This document shows positions 25,072-33,162 of a stretch of 64,000 bases of DNA, piece after piece (positions within the stretch are counted from its first letter, which is position 1; each line of letters starts with the position of its first letter). Below the pieces are notes generated by a model that was not told the DNA's origin, searched no databases, and saw only the letters and a list, made by a program, of their open reading frames with translations. The stretch lies in NCBI GenBank assembly GCA_025517525.1, contig JAOPJZ010000005.1, positions 124,001 through 188,000 on the forward strand, written 5' to 3'. The stretch is from Natronosalvus hydrolyticus. GTDB taxonomy: Archaea > Halobacteriota > Halobacteria > Halobacteriales > Natrialbaceae. The position numbers and the translations under genes were made by a program.

Positions 25072-25192
25072 CGTTGCCGTCGGCGGATTCGATACACACA
25101 GCGTCGTTCCCCTCAACTCGAGTGAGATTCACGAAGCGACACCAGTACGGTGTGGCTTTATGTCAACATCAGTGGGACGATAGCCCGGGTTC

Positions 25193-25615
25193 ATGCCAAT
25201 CGAAAACCTTGCCCGAAGTGACGTTGTAACGGCACGAGAAAACGAGTCAGTCCAGGAGCTCGCAAAGCGCATGGACGAGTCCAAAGTCGGGAGCATCGTG
25301 ATTACGGACGGCAACGAACCGATCGGGATCGTCACCGACCGCGACCTCGCCCTGCGGGTGATTGGGGACGGAACGGATCCGGCGTCTACGACGGCCGGAG
25401 AAGTCATGACAGATTCGCTGAAAACTGTCGACGAAACGGATGGATTCTACCGTGCCACCGAACTAATGAGCGAACACGGTATCCGCCGACTGCCCGTCTG
25501 TAATGAGAACAACGAACTGGTCGGAATCATCACGTCCGACGATCTCACCGAACTGCTCGCCGAGGAGCAAATGCAGCTCTCGGACGTGATCCAGGCCCAG
25601 CGACCGGCGTACTGA
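25193..25615 (+). CDS. Paired CBS-domain protein
   Basis: A 140-aa stand-alone CBS pair. CBS1 covers about residues 8-62 (KVGSIVITDGNEPIGIVTDR), CBS2 about 70-128 (HGIRRLPVCNENNELVGIIT). The G-I-V/I-T-D/S-x-D ends mark adenine-nucleotide binding loops. It is cytoplasmic and probably senses AMP, ATP or S-adenosyl compounds. No other domain and no obvious partner gene are seen. Starts at ATG 25193; a TATA-like tttatg lies 35 nt upstream. Confidence 0.88.
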   Translation: MPIENLARSDVVTARENESVQELAKRMDESKVGSIVITDGNEPIGIVTDRDLALRVIGDGTDPASTTAGEVMTDSLKTVDETDGFYRATELMSEHGIRRLPVCNENNELVGIITSDDLTELLAEEQMQLSDVIQAQRPAY

Positions 25616-25818
25616 CGACGGCGTCGGCATCCCACAGGTTGATCCGCTCTCTCGATGTGAGAAAGTGGTCGGAATACCGTTTTCCTTTTGAAAACTGGAA
25701 ACTCGAGAGAGACACACGTCGATCAGCGCGTCGCGATGAAACCCGTCACCAGAGATCACCACGATCTACACACCCGAAAAAGCTCTGTCACTGGATGACA
25801 AATATCCCTCGAGATACC

Positions 25819-25998
25819 ATGCCGGAAACGTGTTCGGAGTCCGATTGCGACCGACCGGTGGCCGTCGAGTTACACATTCCCTGGACGGAAAACCGGTTCG
25901 TCTGTGCGGCCCACGCTCGCGTGCTGGGCAGACAGGACGGCGTCGTGGCCGACCCGCTTCCAGACAGCGAATCAGATCTCCTCGAGGATGGGGGCTGA
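25819..25998 (+). CDS. Small Cys/His protein, probable zinc knuckle
   Basis: A 59-aa protein, MPETCSESDCDRPVAVELHI, then VCAAHARVLG and an acidic end. The pair Cys-x4-Cys (5 and 10) and Cys-x2-His (34 and 37) would suit a single zinc site. The Asp/Glu/Ser tail LPDSESDLLEDGG is typical of haloarchaea. The TGA stop (25996..25998) is the first three bases of a mobile hairpin element. Function unknown; it may be one of the small haloarchaeal metal-binding proteins. Confidence 0.65.
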   Translation: MPETCSESDCDRPVAVELHIPWTENRFVCAAHARVLGRQDGVVADPLPDSESDLLEDGG

Positions 25999-26074
25999 TA
26001 GGGTTCGTCGGCGTCTCTTCCCGGTTAGCGAGTACCGGTTTGTCGCTGACCGGTACACAGTGACAACATCCCTA
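25996..26074. mobile_element. 79-bp palindromic hairpin element, family IV (copy 1)
   Basis: Begins TGATAGGGTTCGTCG and ends TGACAACATCCCTA, with ends related to the element at 31511..31594. The inner stem CCGGTTAGCGA/TCGCTGACCGG is nearly perfect (one mismatch). The first three bases are the stop codon of the preceding 59-aa gene. It lies between that gene and the convergent gltX. Confidence 0.6.
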
Positions 26075-26194
26075 CGACCTTCTCGAGCGCCGATCCTTAT
26101 CGACTCCTGTGCAGTCATTGATCGGGGACGAAAACAGACCTCACTCGAGCGAAAAAGCGGCTGAATATCGACACGGCCAGTACGGTAGTTTGCG

Positions 26195-27913
26195 TCAGGG
26201 ATGTGCGTAGTATGCGACGGAGCCGTCTTCTTCGACCTGATCGAGTCGGACGAAACCGATACGCTCGAACTGGCAAACGGTCCCGGCGTCGTAGTCGAGA
26301 ACGCCCGGTTCCGCACGCCCCTCGACGTCACCCTCCATCGTTCGCAGCGTGAGCGGGACGCTTTCGTCGGCAGGGACCCAGTGAACCACGTCGACGTCAC
26401 CATCGCGAACGACGTCGATCGATTCGCCGGTGTACTGGAGTACGTCGCGCGTGTACTGGAAACAGCCCAGACCCTTGAGCCAGATGCGTTCCTCACGGCC
26501 CGGCAGGTCATCCTCCTCGAGGGCGACAGCGTCGCCGACGGGAATCGCTCTGGTGCCACGGTCTTCGTGATCCGGGTGGAGTTCGGGCGCTGCCTGTTCG
26601 GGTGGACTGCCAGCGAGGCCGACTTCGACGCCGTCGCGGACGAAAAAGCGACGGTCGCTCTCGTCGTCGATCAGGTCGCGGTTGTTCGCGTAGATGGCGC
26701 TCATCGCGAGGTCGACATCACTCGTCGAGGTGCCGAGTCCGGCCATCGCTTCGGTGATGGCCTCGCCACGGATGCCACGCCGACGGAGGCTCTTGAGCGT
26801 CGGCGCGCGAGGGTCGTCCCAGCCGTCGAGTTCACCCGCGTCGATCAGTTCTTTGAGCGTCGACGTACTCATCTTCACGTCGTAGGCGTCGACCTGAACG
26901 TGGCCCCAGTGGATGACCTCCGGATACTCCCAATCGAAGTAGTCGTAGACGAACCGCTGGCGTTTGGCCGAATCCTGAAGGTCGATACCGCGAATAATGT
27001 GGGTGATACCGATCAGCTGGTCGTCGATTCCCGACTGGAAGTCGAGCATCGGCCAGCACCGATACTCGCTCGCTTCCTCGCGCGGGTGTGGCGTGTCGAC
27101 CATTCGGAACGCGACGAAATCACGGAGTGCGGGGTTTTTGTGCTCGATATCGGTCTTGACTCGCAAGACCATCTCACCGCTTTCGTACTCGCCGTCAATC
27201 ATCGCCTTGAACTCCTCGTGCACCGTCGCCGGCGATTTATCCCGATGTGGGCACGGCTCGCCGGCGTTTTTCAGCTCCGAGAAATCCTCGCCGGAACATG
27301 AGCAGGTGTAGGCGCCGCCGGCGTCGATCAGGTCTCGGGCGTGGTCATAATAGATCTCGAGGCGATCGCTCGCGACGAACGTCTCGTCGGCTTCGAAGCC
27401 GAGATACTCGAGGTCCTCGAGGATGGCATCGTAGGCCTCGAGGTCGGGGCGTTTCGTCTCGGGGTCGGTGTCGTCGAAGCGAACGCAGAACCAGCCGTCG
27501 TACAGTTCACGATACGTGCCGATGACAGCGGGCATCCGTGCATGGCCGATGTGCCAGGGGCCGTTCGGGTTCGGCGCACAGCGCATCCGAACCTCGTCGG
27601 CGTCCTCGGCTCCCGGCAGGTCGGGCAGCAGCTGGTCATCCTCCTCGTCTTCGGCTTCGATTTCTGCGAGTTCGTCGGGGGCTAACGTCTCGAGTCGGTC
27701 CCGACGAGCTTCCTGGTCGAGATCGTTGACTCGGGCGACGACGCCGCCGACGATGCCTGGAACGGCATCAGCATGTTCCCTGAACGCCGGGTTATCTCCC
27801 ATCAGCGGCCCCATAACCGCGCCGACGTTGGCGTCACTCTCGTGTTTGATGGCGTTCAACAACGCGTGTTTCTCCGCTTCCCGCTCGACGGCCGCACGTA
27901 GATCCTCGTCCAT
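26195..27913 (-). CDS. gltX: Glutamyl-tRNA synthetase (archaeal type)
   Basis: A 572-aa class I aminoacyl-tRNA synthetase of the archaeal/eukaryotic GluRS type. The HIGH motif is PNPNGPWHIGHARMPAV near residue 114, and the KMSTS loop is DVKMSTSTLKELIDAGEL. RRRGIRGEAI follows, as in Gln/Glu-type enzymes, and the C-terminal half is a beta-barrel anticodon-binding domain (VGDAVALEEDDLPGREERI). It attaches Glu to tRNA-Glu, and in archaea also to tRNA-Gln for GatDE transamidation. It probably belongs to the same minus-strand core run as RNase J and the prenyl synthase; a lipoprotein gene and hairpin elements now lie between. Confidence 0.97.
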   Translation of the reverse strand: MDEDLRAAVEREAEKHALLNAIKHESDANVGAVMGPLMGDNPAFREHADAVPGIVGGVVARVNDLDQEARRDRLETLAPDELAEIEAEDEEDDQLLPDLPGAEDADEVRMRCAPNPNGPWHIGHARMPAVIGTYRELYDGWFCVRFDDTDPETKRPDLEAYDAILEDLEYLGFEADETFVASDRLEIYYDHARDLIDAGGAYTCSCSGEDFSELKNAGEPCPHRDKSPATVHEEFKAMIDGEYESGEMVLRVKTDIEHKNPALRDFVAFRMVDTPHPREEASEYRCWPMLDFQSGIDDQLIGITHIIRGIDLQDSAKRQRFVYDYFDWEYPEVIHWGHVQVDAYDVKMSTSTLKELIDAGELDGWDDPRAPTLKSLRRRGIRGEAITEAMAGLGTSTSDVDLAMSAIYANNRDLIDDESDRRFFVRDGVEVGLAGSPPEQAAPELHPDHEDRGTRAIPVGDAVALEEDDLPGREERIWLKGLGCFQYTRDVLQYTGESIDVVRDGDVDVVHWVPADESVPLTLRTMEGDVEGRAEPGVLDYDAGTVCQFERIGFVRLDQVEEDGSVAYYAHP

Positions 27914-28049
27914 GGCTATTGACAGTGAGTTTTCGCCCAGCGTTGAAAACTACCCCGGTGTGGGCCCGCTGGAGGGTGTGCCTCGAGTCGAAGCAGACAC
28001 AACAGATTCAGCGCAGGCCGCGATGGGAACACACGAAAAGAAACGACTC

Positions 28050-28130
28050 ATACGGTTTGCTGTAACTTTTCACCGGTGATTGCCGATCCGGTATGGGCAA
28101 TCATCGGGAGGAGACGACAGCAAACCGTAT
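28050..28130. mobile_element. 81-bp palindromic hairpin element, family II (copy 1)
   Basis: Outer arms ATACGGTTTGCTGT and ACAGCAAACCGTAT are perfect inverted repeats. The inner arms CCGGTGATTGCC and GGGCAATCATCGG pair around a loop with GATCCGGTAT. The second copy is at 59156..59235. Just outside the right end on the minus strand is the TGA stop of the lipoprotein gene (TGATACGG). It lies 136 bp upstream of gltX. Confidence 0.85.
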
Positions 28131-28771
28131 CAGGAGACGTCGTCGATATCTTCTTCGTAGACGATTAGCTGTGAGATCTGCATCCAGAGGGCGAACTGCT
28201 GGAGGTCGCCGTCGTTGTACGCCTCGAGCCACTCCTGGCGAACACCCCAGCCGTAGGCCTGCCCCTCGAGCGGGTTGGCGATGTCGCCGATCAACATCTC
28301 GTACTCCGTGCCACCACCGTTCTGGACGACGATTTCGTTGTACGCCTGAACGATCACGCCGAGTTCGTCCATCGTCGCCTGCTCGAGTGGATCAGTTCCG
28401 ACGTCGGCGGGTTCATTTTCGCTGTCAGCATCGTCCGACTCGGTTTCGCTATCAGTTTCGCCGTCGCTATCGTCTGCCGTCTCGCCGACGACCGCCGGGT
28501 CGACCGTTGACTCGTACTCGAGAATGAGATCGCCGTCGTTTTCGTACATCGCTTCGACCGTGATTTCGTAGTCTCGGAGGCCTTCTTCGAGGACGTAGTA
28601 GAACTCACTGGGCGTCCCTTCAGGTGGGTCACTGGGCCTTGATGGGGCGAACGATTTCCCCGAACTGCTGCCGATAATGCCGCCGAGGCAGCCTGCCGTG
28701 GCAACCGCACCGGCTCCGGCGAGACCGCCGAGAAACTGGCGACGAGAAGGCGTCAATTCTCGAGTATCCAT
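28130..28771 (-). CDS. Tat-exported lipoprotein, uncharacterised
   Basis: A 213-aa protein. The twin-arginine signal SRRQFLGGLAGAGAVATAG ends in a lipobox Cys (TAGC), so it is exported folded and lipid-anchored outside. The mature part has a conserved-looking region FYYVLEEGLRDYEITVEAMY, an acidic Ser/Asp/Glu linker of about 30 residues, then a helical region with MLIGDIANPLEGQAYGWGVR. No enzyme motif is seen. It is haloarchaea-specific in style. The stop codon overlaps the end of a hairpin element, so the C-terminus may have been set by that insertion. Confidence 0.72.
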   Translation of the reverse strand: MDTRELTPSRRQFLGGLAGAGAVATAGCLGGIIGSSSGKSFAPSRPSDPPEGTPSEFYYVLEEGLRDYEITVEAMYENDGDLILEYESTVDPAVVGETADDSDGETDSETESDDADSENEPADVGTDPLEQATMDELGVIVQAYNEIVVQNGGGTEYEMLIGDIANPLEGQAYGWGVRQEWLEAYNDGDLQQFALWMQISQLIVYEEDIDDVS

Positions 28772-28989
28772 ACTGCTAGTGGACACCCTGTTCCCAAAAA
28801 CCCGCGTTCGATATCGAACGGTGAGTCACGCCGTAACTCGAGGGATGAGTTGTGCCGAGGTCGATCCGAAGAGAGCTGCAAACACCGTTTTCGGCTGATC
28901 AGATTGCAGGTCATCAGCAACCCTGCCAGTGGCAAACGGGTGGCGTCACTCGAGGGACCTCGAGCAAACAGGGAAAAACAGTTCCCATG

Positions 28990-29065
28990 TAGTACCTTCC
29001 TAAACGTCGACTTGTGCGTGAAATCATCGGATTCACGCATCCGTTCAGGATTGGGAAGCCACTAG
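28990..29065. mobile_element. 76-bp palindromic hairpin element, family III (copy 2, inverted)
   Basis: Read on the minus strand it begins CTAGTGGCTTCCCAA and ends TAGGAAGGTACTA; GATTCACGCATCC and GTGCGTGAAATC pair internally. The CTAG at its right end on the plus strand (29062..29065) gives the TAG stop of the prenyl synthase gene. It matches the copies at 11152 and 43867. Confidence 0.7.
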
Positions 29066-30111
29066 TAGCCGCGTTCGATGAGATAATCGGCGACCTGGAA
29101 CAACAGGTCACGCGCCTCGTTGTCGGGCAGGACCTCGAGTCGGTCCTTCCCGCGCTGGACGAGATCGCGCGCTTTCGTGTTGGCGTACTCGATGGAACCG
29201 GCTTCCTCGAGCGTTTCGACGGCGGCGTCGATTTCAGCTTCGGTGACGGCGTCGACGTCGGTCGTATCCACCAGAGACTCGATGTCGATCCCCTGATCTC
29301 GAGCGTGAACCGTGATGAGCGTCTGTTTATGCTCGACGAGGTCGCTCCCACGCTGTTTCCCGAGTTGTTCGCTCGGGACCGTCAGGTCGAGGACGTCGTC
29401 TTGAATCTGGAACGCCCGGCCGACGTCGAGTCCGTAGCCATAGAGCGCATCGACGGTATCCTGGTCGGCCCCCATCAACACGGCGGGCAACGCCGCAGAT
29501 GCCGCATACAGAACCGCCGTTTTCTGCTCGACCATTTCGAGATACTCCTCCGGCGTGACGTCGTCACGCGATTCGAAACTTACATCGAGTGATTGTCCCT
29601 CACAGATCCGCGTACAGGTTTTCGCGAGGATGCCGAGTGCCTGGACCGCCCGTTCGGGGTCGGCACCGGTCTCGAGCATGATTTCGAACGCCTTCGAGTA
29701 CAGCGTGTCTCCCGCGAGAATCGCCGTCTCGAGGTCGTAGGCTTTGTGGACGGCCGGGACGCCTCGTCGCAAGTCGTCGTCGTCCATGATGTCGTCGTGA
29801 ATCAGCGTAAACGACTGGATGACCTCGACGCTGACGGCCGCGGCCATGATGTCGACCGTCGAATCGGTGAGTGACGGAAACTCACGGTAGGAAACGGAGA
29901 GCGTTTCGACGTCCGCGAGTGCCTCCGCAGCGGCTAACAACACCGTCGGCCGGAGTCGTTTCCCGCCTGCATCGAGGAGATATCGGGACGCCTCGTAGAG
30001 CCGTTCGGGTCGCTGAATCGGAAGTTCCTCGGGGATGGCTTCGTTGACCAGTTCGCGTCGCTTCCCGACGGCCTCGAGCACAGCCTGTTCGCGTGCCTCT
30101 GGTGATGTCAT
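29062..30111 (-). CDS. idsA: Polyprenyl/geranylgeranyl diphosphate synthase
   Basis: A 349-aa trans-prenyltransferase that condenses isopentenyl diphosphate with allylic diphosphates for archaeal lipids or quinones. First Asp-rich motif in TLIHDDIMDDDDLRRG, second in RAFQIQDDVLDLT; GGKRLRP is near the start of the core and KGTALFE-type Lys contacts are replaced by QKTAVLYAAS. The ATG at 30111 (MTSPEAREQ) follows the RNase J stop by one base, so the two are co-transcribed. The stop TAG sits in a hairpin element. The chain length cannot be decided; geranylgeranyl is most common for this neighbourhood. Confidence 0.93.
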   Translation of the reverse strand: MTSPEAREQAVLEAVGKRRELVNEAIPEELPIQRPERLYEASRYLLDAGGKRLRPTVLLAAAEALADVETLSVSYREFPSLTDSTVDIMAAAVSVEVIQSFTLIHDDIMDDDDLRRGVPAVHKAYDLETAILAGDTLYSKAFEIMLETGADPERAVQALGILAKTCTRICEGQSLDVSFESRDDVTPEEYLEMVEQKTAVLYAASAALPAVLMGADQDTVDALYGYGLDVGRAFQIQDDVLDLTVPSEQLGKQRGSDLVEHKQTLITVHARDQGIDIESLVDTTDVDAVTEAEIDAAVETLEEAGSIEYANTKARDLVQRGKDRLEVLPDNEARDLLFQVADYLIERGY

Positions 30112-30112
30112 A

Positions 30113-31462
30113 TCAGTCGACAATCTGGATCAAGTTGCCGTTCCGTGAGACGTGGACATCACGGCCCATCTTGTATCCCTCGCTTTCACACAACTTGACG
30201 TAGCCGGAAAGACCTTTGAGGTCCTGGTGGGCTGGGATGATGTTCTGGGGCTGGAGCGCATCGAGCATGGCGTAGTGCCCCTCCTGGTTGAGGTGCCCGG
30301 AGACGTGGATATCGTCGTAGACGCGAGCGCCCTGCATACCGAGCAGTTTTTCAGCCTGGTACCGCTGGCCCTCGTTGGTCGGCTCCGGAATCACGCGGGC
30401 GGAGAAGACGACTTTGTCGCCGTCGTCCAGTTCGTACGGTGTTTCACCACGGGCCATTCGAGTCAACATCGCGCGCGGTTCGCCCTGGTGACCGGTGACA
30501 ACGGGGAGGAAGTTCTCTTTGCCCTCGTTCATGATCCGTTTGAACGTTCGGTCGACGGATTTCCGGTGACCGAACATGCCGAGATCCGACGGGAAGTCGA
30601 CGAAGTCGAGGCGTTCGGCGGTCCCCGAGTACTTCTCCATAGAGCGACCGAGCAACACTGGCTGACGGCCGATATCTTTGGCAAATTCGACTAACGACGT
30701 CACGCGTGCGATGTGACTCGAGAACGTCGTTGCGACGATTCCGCCGTCGTAATCCTCCATGCTGTACAGGACATCGCGCAAGTGTTCGCGGGCGACGTTC
30801 TCGGACGGGGTCCGACCGCCTTTGTTCGCGTTCGTACAGTCCTCGATGTAACACAGGACGCCGTTGTCTTCGCGACCGATCTCGCGGAAGCGCTTCATGT
30901 CGATGGGGTCGCCGATGACCGGCGTGTGGTCCATCCGCTTATCGAGACCGTAAACGATTGCGCCCTCTGGCGTGTGGAGCACCGGGTTGATCGCGTCGAT
31001 GATCGAGTGGGTCACGTTGACGAACTCGAGTTCAACGCCGTGATCGCCGATAGTCATGGACTCGCCGGGGTCCATCTTCACGAGATCGTTTTCGACGCCG
31101 AATTTCTGTTCGCTATCGATCTGCTGTTTGACCAGTTCGATCGTGAACGGGGTCGCGACGACGGGAGCATCGTATCTGTGGGCCAGTTTGCTGATCGCAC
31201 CGATGTGGTCAAGGTGGCCGTGTGTCGGAACGATGGCCTGGACGTCGCCCTCGAGGTCGCTCATGATCCGGTCGTCCGGGATGGCGCCCATGTCGATCAA
31301 GTCGAGGCTGTGCATTCGCTCGGTTTCGACGTTATCGTGGATCAGGACCTGCGAGAGGTTCAGACCCATATCAAAGATGACCACGTCGTTTCCGGCGCGG
31401 ACTGCAGTCATCTGCCGTCCAACTTCTTCGTAACCGCCAATGGTTGCAATTTCGATTTCCAT
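30113..31462 (-). CDS. rnj: Ribonuclease J (archaeal beta-CASP)
   Basis: A 449-aa MBL/beta-CASP nuclease, 5'-3' exoribonuclease of archaeal mRNA turnover. The MBL motif [14 protein letters not shown] (HxHxDH) is near residue 78, later ligands are in [13 protein letters not shown] and GLDKRMDH, the beta-CASP segment is [12 protein letters not shown] with GRSMEKY, and the terminal [12 protein letters not shown] holds the catalytic His. The ATG at 31462 ([17 protein letters not shown]) is the classical start. It precedes the prenyl synthase by one base, the usual haloarchaeal pairing. Confidence 0.95.
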   Translation of the reverse strand: MEIEIATIGGYEEVGRQMTAVRAGNDVVIFDMGLNLSQVLIHDNVETERMHSLDLIDMGAIPDDRIMSDLEGDVQAIVPTHGHLDHIGAISKLAHRYDAPVVATPFTIELVKQQIDSEQKFGVENDLVKMDPGESMTIGDHGVELEFVNVTHSIIDAINPVLHTPEGAIVYGLDKRMDHTPVIGDPIDMKRFREIGREDNGVLCYIEDCTNANKGGRTPSENVAREHLRDVLYSMEDYDGGIVATTFSSHIARVTSLVEFAKDIGRQPVLLGRSMEKYSGTAERLDFVDFPSDLGMFGHRKSVDRTFKRIMNEGKENFLPVVTGHQGEPRAMLTRMARGETPYELDDGDKVVFSARVIPEPTNEGQRYQAEKLLGMQGARVYDDIHVSGHLNQEGHYAMLDALQPQNIIPAHQDLKGLSGYVKLCESEGYKMGRDVHVSRNGNLIQIVD

Positions 31463-31510
31463 AGTTGTGTTAACTGGGCGCGTATGCGCCCATCGAAACG
31501 GTCCACGGAC

Positions 31511-31594
31511 TGATAGGAACTGTTGTAACGCTGTTCCACCGATCACCAGTACGTTTCGGTGATCTGCGGTCCGTGATCACAACAATCCCTATCA
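31511..31594. mobile_element. 84-bp palindromic hairpin element, family IV (copy 2)
   Basis: Ends TGATAGGAACTGTTGTAAC and GATCACAACAATCCCTATCA are imperfect inverted repeats. A perfect inner stem GATCACC/GGTGATC encloses a loop with AGTACGTTTC. It lies 49 bp upstream of the RNase J ATG, within its promoter region. A diverged relative is at 25996..26074. Confidence 0.75.
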
Positions 31595-31912
31595 CGGGTA
31601 CGGCAGACCGCCACGGTGTCGCGTCGGCCACAGTCCCGCTATGCGTTCGGGTGTAATCCGGACGGAAAGACGGCGAGGCCGTCGATACGTCGCGCGAACG
31701 CACTTGCCCGCGGGTTTCGCTATCGGCACCTACTCGCCCAGGTGGTATAAAGTCCGTGGGTTCTCATGGCCGTTCGAGGCTCGAGGTGCCCAACACGGAT
31801 CCTCCCGAAAAGAAATTGTCCCGGCGTGCAACGTTTCTCCCGTTTCCCTATGTTTTATTCTACACCATTATTCGTGATAAGATTAATAACGATTCCCCGT
31901 ACAGTGTGTGCT
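31595..31912. other. Gene-free junction between core cluster and accessory block
   Basis: No coding frame is supported. The sequence becomes AT-rich from about 31840 to 31905. A gattaataac stretch (31881..31890) is 23-32 nt before the alpha/beta hydrolase ATG and suits a TATA box. On the other side the RNase J promoter would lie close to the hairpin element. Confidence 0.4.
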
Positions 31913-32824
31913 ATGTCACCGAGACACGATCACAGCCACGACGACACGGGCTCGAGCGTTTCCAGACGAGCGGTCCTGCGAGGAGCGGCCGTTTCAGCGG
32001 TCGGTATCGGTGGTCTCGCTGCGAGTTCGTCACCGGCACAGGCGGGCAAGAAAGGCGGGTGTGACGACCCGCCGATGGAGTATCCGCGAGTCACAACGCG
32101 TGGACACTTCGACACCACCTGGTGGGGCAGCGTTTACGTGACGAGCGGCAACGATGCCACGAACTACGACCTCGCAGGCGACCCGATTCCCGGGTTAGGC
32201 GGTTCCATACCCGGCGAGTTGCTCGTTCACGCTCATGGCTGGAACAACGATCTCGAGGGGGGCGTCTGCTCGGTGAGCGAAGCCGGGTCGACGTTCGACC
32301 TCGAGGGCTATGCACATCCGGTCGTCGGCTACACCTGGGACGCCGATTACGGCTGGTACAACGCAACGGAGATCGCCGAGCAAAACGGCGCGAAACTCGC
32401 GGCGTTCGTCGCCGACTACCACGTACAGAATCCGAAAGTTGCGATCAGGCTTTGCTGTCACTCTCTGGGTGCCCGGGTCGTCCTCAGTGCCGTTCAGGCG
32501 CTCGACAACTGGGGTTATCGCGACGCCGTCACGAGCGTCACGCTTCTGGGCGGCGCAGCGGATAACGGCGCACCGGCCCTCGAGGGAGAGTACGGATCAG
32601 CCATCGAACGAACTGTCGGTCGACTCGATAACTTCTGGATGAACGACGATGCCGTACTCAACTGGGCGTACAGCACCGCCGAGTGGGGAACCGCCATCGG
32701 TGCCAGCAGCCTCGATGGGACGCCCCCAGCGAACTACGCCGACCACAACGTCGATTACGTCCCGGACCACTTCAGCCACTACAAGCCGGATGGCTGTCTG
32801 GGTGAGGTCCTCGAGACGTTCTGA
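31913..32824 (+). CDS. Tat-exported alpha/beta-hydrolase (lipase/esterase-like)
   Basis: A 303-aa protein. Its twin-Arg signal SRRAVLRGAAVSAVGIGG at residues 17-34 is cleaved after PAQA, so it acts outside. The core has LLVHAHGWNN (oxyanion strand with HGW) and the nucleophile elbow CCHSLGARVVLSA with Ser184 in a CHSLG variant of the lipase box. SVTLLGGAADN and the terminal DHNVDYVPDHFSHY carry the expected acid and His. The family fits secreted lipase/esterase-like hydrolases in haloarchaea. It is the first gene of the accessory block, with its own promoter. Confidence 0.82.
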   Translation: MSPRHDHSHDDTGSSVSRRAVLRGAAVSAVGIGGLAASSSPAQAGKKGGCDDPPMEYPRVTTRGHFDTTWWGSVYVTSGNDATNYDLAGDPIPGLGGSIPGELLVHAHGWNNDLEGGVCSVSEAGSTFDLEGYAHPVVGYTWDADYGWYNATEIAEQNGAKLAAFVADYHVQNPKVAIRLCCHSLGARVVLSAVQALDNWGYRDAVTSVTLLGGAADNGAPALEGEYGSAIERTVGRLDNFWMNDDAVLNWAYSTAEWGTAIGASSLDGTPPANYADHNVDYVPDHFSHYKPDGCLGEVLETF

Positions 32825-33162
32825 ACCGATTCTCGACGCCTCTCGTTCGAACGGGTTCTATCGTCCTGGTCATAAATTAGATACCACACTGGGACCAGAT
32901 CCGACTGCACATCCCTTCAAACGTCCGTTCTGGCACCAGTCACGGTACATTGACCTTGACCAGGAGTAGACGACGGCGCTGTGCTCGAGCGGCGTATACG
33001 CACAGCGAGCGGCCGTGACGAACAGCCTACGAAGAAAATCGGTCAAACGGACTCTTTTCTCACCAAATATTGCCACCAAAGATAGTTTCCACCGATCAAT
33101 AAAACGGCACTCACCGGAATACAAACATTTCTAAACACACGTACAGAACGAGTATGTGAGCT
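32825..33162. other. Gene-free intergenic region
   Basis: About 340 bases between the alpha/beta hydrolase and the permease gene, with no convincing gene. Weak local symmetry occurs near 32978..33008 (ctgtgctcgag and gcgcacag-like). AT-rich bases at about 33120..33140 probably include the permease promoter. Confidence 0.35.

Noticed and set aside
24565..25116. Minus-strand frame with repeated LPHNTKTNSC units
   Set aside because: It is created by the 26-bp tandem repeats and lies antisense to the DUF456 and zinc-finger genes.
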